NCBI GenBank assembly: GCA_031282665.1
Contig: JAITDH010000085.1
Span: 1 to 9,948 of the forward strand
Direction: 5' to 3'
Source of the DNA: Zoogloeaceae bacterium
GTDB lineage: Bacteria > Pseudomonadota > Gammaproteobacteria > Burkholderiales > Rhodocyclaceae
Length of the DNA: 9,948 nucleotides
Below the pieces are notes generated by a model. That model was given only the letters and a program-made list of their open reading frames with translations. It searched no databases and had not been told where the DNA came from. The number at the start of each line of letters is the position of its first letter. Position 1 is the first letter of the stretch. The position numbers were made by a program, and so were the translations under genes. Below, in pieces: positions 6,968-9,948 of this stretch.

Positions 6968-7936
6968 CTACGCCGTCAGCCCGCTTGTCTCGTCCACCCC
7001 GAGCATCAGGTTCATGCACTGGACTGCCGCGCCGGAAGCGCCTTTGCCGAGATTGTCGAAGCGGGCGGCGAGGAGGATCTGCTCGGCATGGCCGAAGACG
7101 AAGATTTCCGCGCGATTGGTGTCGTTGCAGGCGGTGGCGGGGAAAAAGCCGTTGTCCAGGACGCCCGCCGCGAGGGGATCGACGGGCATCACCCGAATGA
7201 AAGGCTCGTCCGCATAATATGCGCGGTAGGATGCCTGGATATCGGCGGGCGTCACGGCGCGGGGCAAGGCGCGTGGGAAGAGCGGCAGGGCGACGATCAT
7301 CCCCTGGGCGAAATTCCCGACAATGGGAGTAAACAGGGGTTTTTGCGCCAGGCGGCTCATCGCCTGCATTTCCGGCAGATGCTTGTGGGCGAGGCCCAGG
7401 GCGTAAAAGCGCGGACTGAGCATGGCGTCCGGCAGGCGCTCCGGAGTCTCGTAGCTGGCGATCATTTCCTTGCCGCCGCCGCTGTAGCCGGTAAGCGAGC
7501 AGGCGCTTGCCGGATGGTCGGCGGGCAGGATGCCGGCATCGACCAGCGGACGCGCCAGGAGAATGAACCCCGTCGCGTGGCAGCCGGGCACGGCAACCTT
7601 CCGCGCCTCCCGGATCCGTTGCCGCTGGCCGTCGAGTTCGGGCAGGCCATAGACCCAGTCGGGATGGGTGCGGTGCGCGGTGGAGGTATCGAGCAGGCGG
7701 GTGCGGCGGTTATCCGCCGCGAGCAGAGCTGCCGCTTCCCTGGCGGCGGCGTCGGGCAGGCACAGGAAGACGATGTCGGCCTGGTTGATGTATTCCGCCT
7801 TCTTGGCCGGGTCCTTGCGCGCGGCTTCGGGAATGGCGAGGATTTCAATGTCGGAACGGGAGGAAAGCCGTTCGTCGATTTTGAGTCCGGTGGTGCCGTG
7901 GCGACCGTCGATGAATATTTTGAATGTCATGCTCAT
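6968..7936 (-). CDS. argC: N-acetyl-gamma-glutamyl-phosphate reductase, short type-2 form
   Basis: 322-residue cytoplasmic enzyme that reduces N-acetylglutamyl phosphate to the semialdehyde with NADPH, the third step of arginine synthesis. The N-terminal nucleotide-binding loop is DGRHGTTGLKI (10-20). The catalytic cysteine is C119 in VAVPGCHATGF, and the C-terminal signature GKGASGAAVQCMNLMLG is at about 298-314. FIDGRHGTTGLKI at the start and the length near 320 are those of the type-2 family, not the ~345-residue type-1 form with a GGTGYTG motif. The start may be the second ATG at 7930 (residue 3, giving MTFKIFIDG): a GGA stands 6 nt before it, whereas the first ATG directly follows this GGA. 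It has its own candidate promoter and lies about 150 bp downstream of murB. No other arginine genes are in the window. Confidence 0.95.
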   Translation of the reverse strand: MSMTFKIFIDGRHGTTGLKIDERLSSRSDIEILAIPEAARKDPAKKAEYINQADIVFLCLPDAAAREAAALLAADNRRTRLLDTSTAHRTHPDWVYGLPELDGQRQRIREARKVAVPGCHATGFILLARPLVDAGILPADHPASACSLTGYSGGGKEMIASYETPERLPDAMLSPRFYALGLAHKHLPEMQAMSRLAQKPLFTPIVGNFAQGMIVALPLFPRALPRAVTPADIQASYRAYYADEPFIRVMPVDPLAAGVLDNGFFPATACNDTNRAEIFVFGHAEQILLAARFDNLGKGASGAAVQCMNLMLGVDETSGLTA

Positions 7937-7966
7937 TCCAGGAAGGATGGGGAACAGGGAAGATAA

Positions 7967-7994
7967 ATTCTAATCCCCTTTGCGCCGGTTGCAA
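7967..7994 (-). promoter_or_regulatory. Candidate sigma-70 promoter of argC
   Basis: The minus strand reads TTGCAA (7994-7989) and TAGAAT (7972-7967) with a 16-bp spacer. The predicted start near 7960 leaves a leader of about 25-30 nt before argC. The spacing and match are reasonable, but the region is AT-rich only locally and this is prediction only. No ARG-box-like operator was recognised. Confidence 0.5.
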
Positions 7995-8083
7995 TAAAGT
8001 GGATGGAAAAACCTTGCCCGGCGAAACGCGAACGCAACGCTCACGCGCTCACCTTCGAACTCGTCATTGTGGGTCGCGGAGCC

Positions 8084-9118
8084 TTACAAAAATACGGGTT
8101 CCGGCTCCAGGTGCACGCCGAAGCGGGTGAAGACGGCTTCGCGGACGGCACGGGTGAGGTCATGCACGTCGCGATAGGTGGCCGCGCCGCGATTGACCAG
8201 CACCAGCGCCTGTTTTTCATACATGCCGGCCTTGCCCAGGTTGCGGCCTTTCCAGCCGGTTTTTTCGATCAGCCATCCGGCGGCGAGCTTGACCCGCCCG
8301 TCGGGCTGCGGGTAGCGGGGCAGGCCGGGATGGGCATGGGCCAGGGCAGCGGCGAAGTCGGCTTCGACCAGCGGGTTCTGGAAGAAACTGCCCGCGTTGG
8401 GCAGGCATTGCGGATCGGGCAGTTTCTGCCGGCGCAGGGCGGAAACGGTCTCCGCCAGTTGCCGCGGATTGGGGCGGACGATGCCTTGTTGCGCCAGTTG
8501 CAGGGCAATTTCGCCATAGCCAATGCGGGGACGCCAGCGCCTGGGGAGCCGGAAACAGGCGCGGATGATGGCGTATCGGCCGGTGAGGTGCCAGCCTTCG
8601 CGCTTGAAAAGGCTGCTCCGGTAGGCGAAGGCGCAGTCGGCGGCGGAAAAACGGCGGGATTGCCCGGAATCGAGGTCGATCGCTTCCAGTTCATACAGGA
8701 AATCGGCGATTTCCGCGCCATAGGCGCCGATATTCTGGATGGGCGCCGCGCCCGCCGTGCCGGGAATGCCCAGCAGATTTTCCAGTCCCGGCCAGCCCTG
8801 CGCCAGTGTCCATAGCACGAATTCATGCCAGCGCTCTCCCGCGGCGGCGGCGACGTAGTAGTTTTCCCCGTCTTCGCCGACGAATTCCTTTCCCTTGATG
8901 TCCATATGGACGACCAGGCCGGGGAAATCCCCGCGCAGGACGAGGTTGGACCCGCCGCCCAGGATGAAACGCCGCCGTCCGGCAAGATCCGGATGATGGA
9001 CGAGCCGGGCGAATTGTCCGGGGTGGGTGATGGTGGCGAGGAACTCGGCGCGCGCGGGCAACGCCAGGGTATTGCGCGTGGTCAGGTCGGCCTGGGGCGA
9101 GACGAAATCGGGCAGCAT
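8084..9118 (-). CDS. murB: UDP-N-acetylenolpyruvoylglucosamine reductase
   Basis: 344-residue FAD enzyme that reduces UDP-GlcNAc-enolpyruvate to UDP-MurNAc with NADPH, the second committed step of peptidoglycan precursor synthesis in the cytoplasm. The FAD-binding part shows NTLALP (16-21), ILGGGSNLVL (52-61) and GIPGTAGAAPIQNIGAYG (117-134). YRSSLFK (166-172) holds the conserved arginine R167. NAGSFFQNP (241-249) holds the proton-donating serine S244. AGWLIEKTGWKG (280-291) and the C-terminal LEPEP (337-341), with the conserved glutamate, complete the set. The length and the YRSSLFK region fit the E. coli type (type I). The ATG at 9118 directly follows repeat array C, and I see no good Shine-Dalgarno before it. 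murB is usually in the dcw cluster or alone; here it stands apart from other cell-wall genes. Confidence 0.96.
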   Translation of the reverse strand: MLPDFVSPQADLTTRNTLALPARAEFLATITHPGQFARLVHHPDLAGRRRFILGGGSNLVLRGDFPGLVVHMDIKGKEFVGEDGENYYVAAAAGERWHEFVLWTLAQGWPGLENLLGIPGTAGAAPIQNIGAYGAEIADFLYELEAIDLDSGQSRRFSAADCAFAYRSSLFKREGWHLTGRYAIIRACFRLPRRWRPRIGYGEIALQLAQQGIVRPNPRQLAETVSALRRQKLPDPQCLPNAGSFFQNPLVEADFAAALAHAHPGLPRYPQPDGRVKLAAGWLIEKTGWKGRNLGKAGMYEKQALVLVNRGAATYRDVHDLTRAVREAVFTRFGVHLEPEPVFL

Positions 9119-9123
9119 GGGGG

Positions 9124-9155
9124 CAGGGATCAGGAGTCAGGGATCAGGAAACAGG
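9124..9155 (+). repeat. Degenerate 7-bp tandem repeat array C, directly upstream of murB
   Basis: The plus-strand units are CAGGGAT, CAGGAGT, CAGGGAT and CAGGAAA, then CAGG. The CAGGRxx unit is the same as in arrays A and B, with T for the last base in most units. The array starts 6 bp from the murB start codon and therefore occupies its leader. It also marks the border between the GC-rich backbone and the AT-richer ankyrin patch. Confidence 0.8.
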
Positions 9156-9372
9156 CTCGCTCGATCGAGTGCGAAGAAACAGAAGCAGGTACCTTCGGCC
9201 TGTCCCAATGGAACCCAAGAGCGTCAAATAACGGCATTTTCTTCGCCAATCAATCACTGAACACGGTCAATGATAAGACAATACAAGAGCCTTCAACAAC
9301 AAATATCTCGTCGCCACCAAACCTTTTGGCCATTGACAGGTACGCCTTCAAATCTTCCAGCGACGGTATCAC
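9130..9372 (-). pseudogene. Short frame with one internal TGA behind the ankyrin gene; possible decayed or very small gene
   Basis: A GTG at 9372-9370, 4 nt after the ankyrin stop, opens 40 codons starting (V/M)IPSLEDLKAYLSMAKRFG and ending LTVFSD at TGA 9252-9250. The same frame then continues through LAKKMPLFDALGFHWDRPK to a TGA at 9132-9130 inside repeat array C; the part from ATG 9237 is 35 codons. Base composition matches the ankyrin gene more than murB. No family is recognised, and the Shine-Dalgarno is weak. An open stretch of 40 codons can arise by chance at this composition, so it could be non-coding, one small gene, or the remains of a gene broken by the TGA. Confidence 0.25.
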
Positions 9373-9376
9373 TTAT

Positions 9377-9937
9377 CTATTTTCTACGATACGGCCGCAA
9401 AATTTTCATTGCATATTTGTCTCTTGATGCAAGATCAACCGCGTTGGGGTGATCAAATTCGCTATATTTATATTCTTGATAGGGATCGGCTCCATTTGCG
9501 AGCAATAATTTGAGATGTTCATACTGCTCAAAAACAATTGCCGATTGCACCACCGTATATGAGCAACCAGAGGACGTTATCCCGTTAACATTGGCGCCAC
9601 AAGAAATCAAACACCGTGTCGTATCAAGTGTATCTCTGTTGTGCCATGCCGCCCCCATAATCGAACACCCAAGTGGACTTCCTCCAGATGAGAGCCCACC
9701 GTCAAGGAATCTGATCCTTTCATCTTCGGGTGTCGTGAGATGATCTTCAAATGACGGATCTCCTCCAAGGGCGACAATACGTTTGATGACATGACAAACA
9801 TCAGGATACTCAGAGACAGAACACAACAACATCGACATGGCATCTCGACCTGTCGTCGAGGCCAATGTGTCAATATATTCCAGAAGATCATCCCATCTTT
9901 GATTCCGCACATCATCCAGTGGCCACGAAAAACTCAT
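9377..9937 (-). CDS. Small ankyrin-repeat protein
   Basis: 186-residue soluble protein without signal peptide or membrane segment. Degenerate ankyrin repeats are visible: IKRIVALGGDPSF (51-63), SPLGCSIM...TRCLISCGANVNG (87-119), TVVQSAIV...HLKLLLANGADPYQ (128-154) and a capping NAVDLASRDKYAMKIL (165-180). Such repeats bind other proteins; the partner is unknown. In frame, a TGA stands two codons before the ATG, so the gene does not continue upstream past 9937, and this TGA could be the stop of a preceding gene outside the window. GGA lies 8 nt before the ATG. Codon use and base composition are clearly more AT-rich than in murB or argC, which suggests lateral transfer. Ankyrin proteins of this size are found as immunity proteins beside polymorphic toxins; that is a hypothesis here because the upstream neighbour is not seen. 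Confidence 0.8.
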   Translation of the reverse strand: MSFSWPLDDVRNQRWDDLLEYIDTLASTTGRDAMSMLLCSVSEYPDVCHVIKRIVALGGDPSFEDHLTTPEDERIRFLDGGLSSGGSPLGCSIMGAAWHNRDTLDTTRCLISCGANVNGITSSGCSYTVVQSAIVFEQYEHLKLLLANGADPYQEYKYSEFDHPNAVDLASRDKYAMKILRPYRRK

Positions 9938-9948
9938 GATTCAGATCC

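Noticed and set aside
8060..8069. CTCGTCATTG near the murB stop as a decayed copy of palindromic element 2
   Set aside because: Only 10 bp match the left end at 6665-6674; no matching right end or inner arm is found nearby.
7937..8083. A small gene or terminator between murB and argC
   Set aside because: Only the argC promoter is supportable. GC-rich segments such as 8028-8050 pair poorly and lack a following T run, and no convincing small frame is present.
9160..9169. CTCGATCGAG 10-bp palindrome upstream of murB as an operator
   Set aside because: A single short palindrome of this length occurs often by chance, and no second half-site or promoter stands beside it.

Overview
The window looks like GC-rich proteobacterial chromosome, most likely from a betaproteobacterium. 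ParC follows the Neisseria-type layout closely, with [27 protein letters not shown] and [12 protein letters not shown] stretches. LolC/E and MurB also fit. Assignment below class is inference. Bases 1 to about 9120 are strongly GC-rich. The last ~750 bases are visibly AT-richer and look like a different piece of DNA.

Left part (1-6432, minus strand). Four genes lie head to tail with almost no spacing: parC (topoisomerase IV subunit A), a membrane-bound nucleotide-sugar 4,6-dehydratase of the WbpM/FlaA1/PglF/CapD family, lolC/E (lipoprotein-releasing permease) and lolD (its ATPase, cut by the window edge). The gaps are 9 nt, 9 nt and an 8-nt overlap, so the genes are probably co-transcribed although their functions (chromosome decatenation, surface glycan precursor, lipoprotein export) are unrelated. 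The dehydratase/lolC junction carries two arrays of a degenerate 7-bp repeat in opposite orientation. They encode the odd C-terminal tail of the dehydratase and the odd N-terminal extension of LolC, and they could fold the mRNA around the lolC start.

Middle (6433-6903). An intergenic stretch holds a candidate parC promoter, two adjacent MITE-like imperfect palindromes (6521-6646 and 6667-6744), a well-formed promoter and a tRNA-Lys(UUU) gene on the plus strand.

Right part (6968-9118, minus strand). argC (short type-2 N-acetyl-gamma-glutamyl-phosphate reductase, with its own candidate promoter) lies downstream of murB (UDP-N-acetylenolpyruvoylglucosamine reductase). A third heptamer array sits directly upstream of the murB start.

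Right edge (9130-9948). An AT-richer patch encodes a small ankyrin-repeat protein. Behind it is a short frame interrupted by one TGA, possibly a decayed or very small gene. The patch ends in the heptamer array next to murB and may be laterally acquired. No CRISPR array, transposase, phage gene or clearly new multi-gene system is visible. The least ordinary signals are the heptamer arrays in coding sequence and the ankyrin patch.
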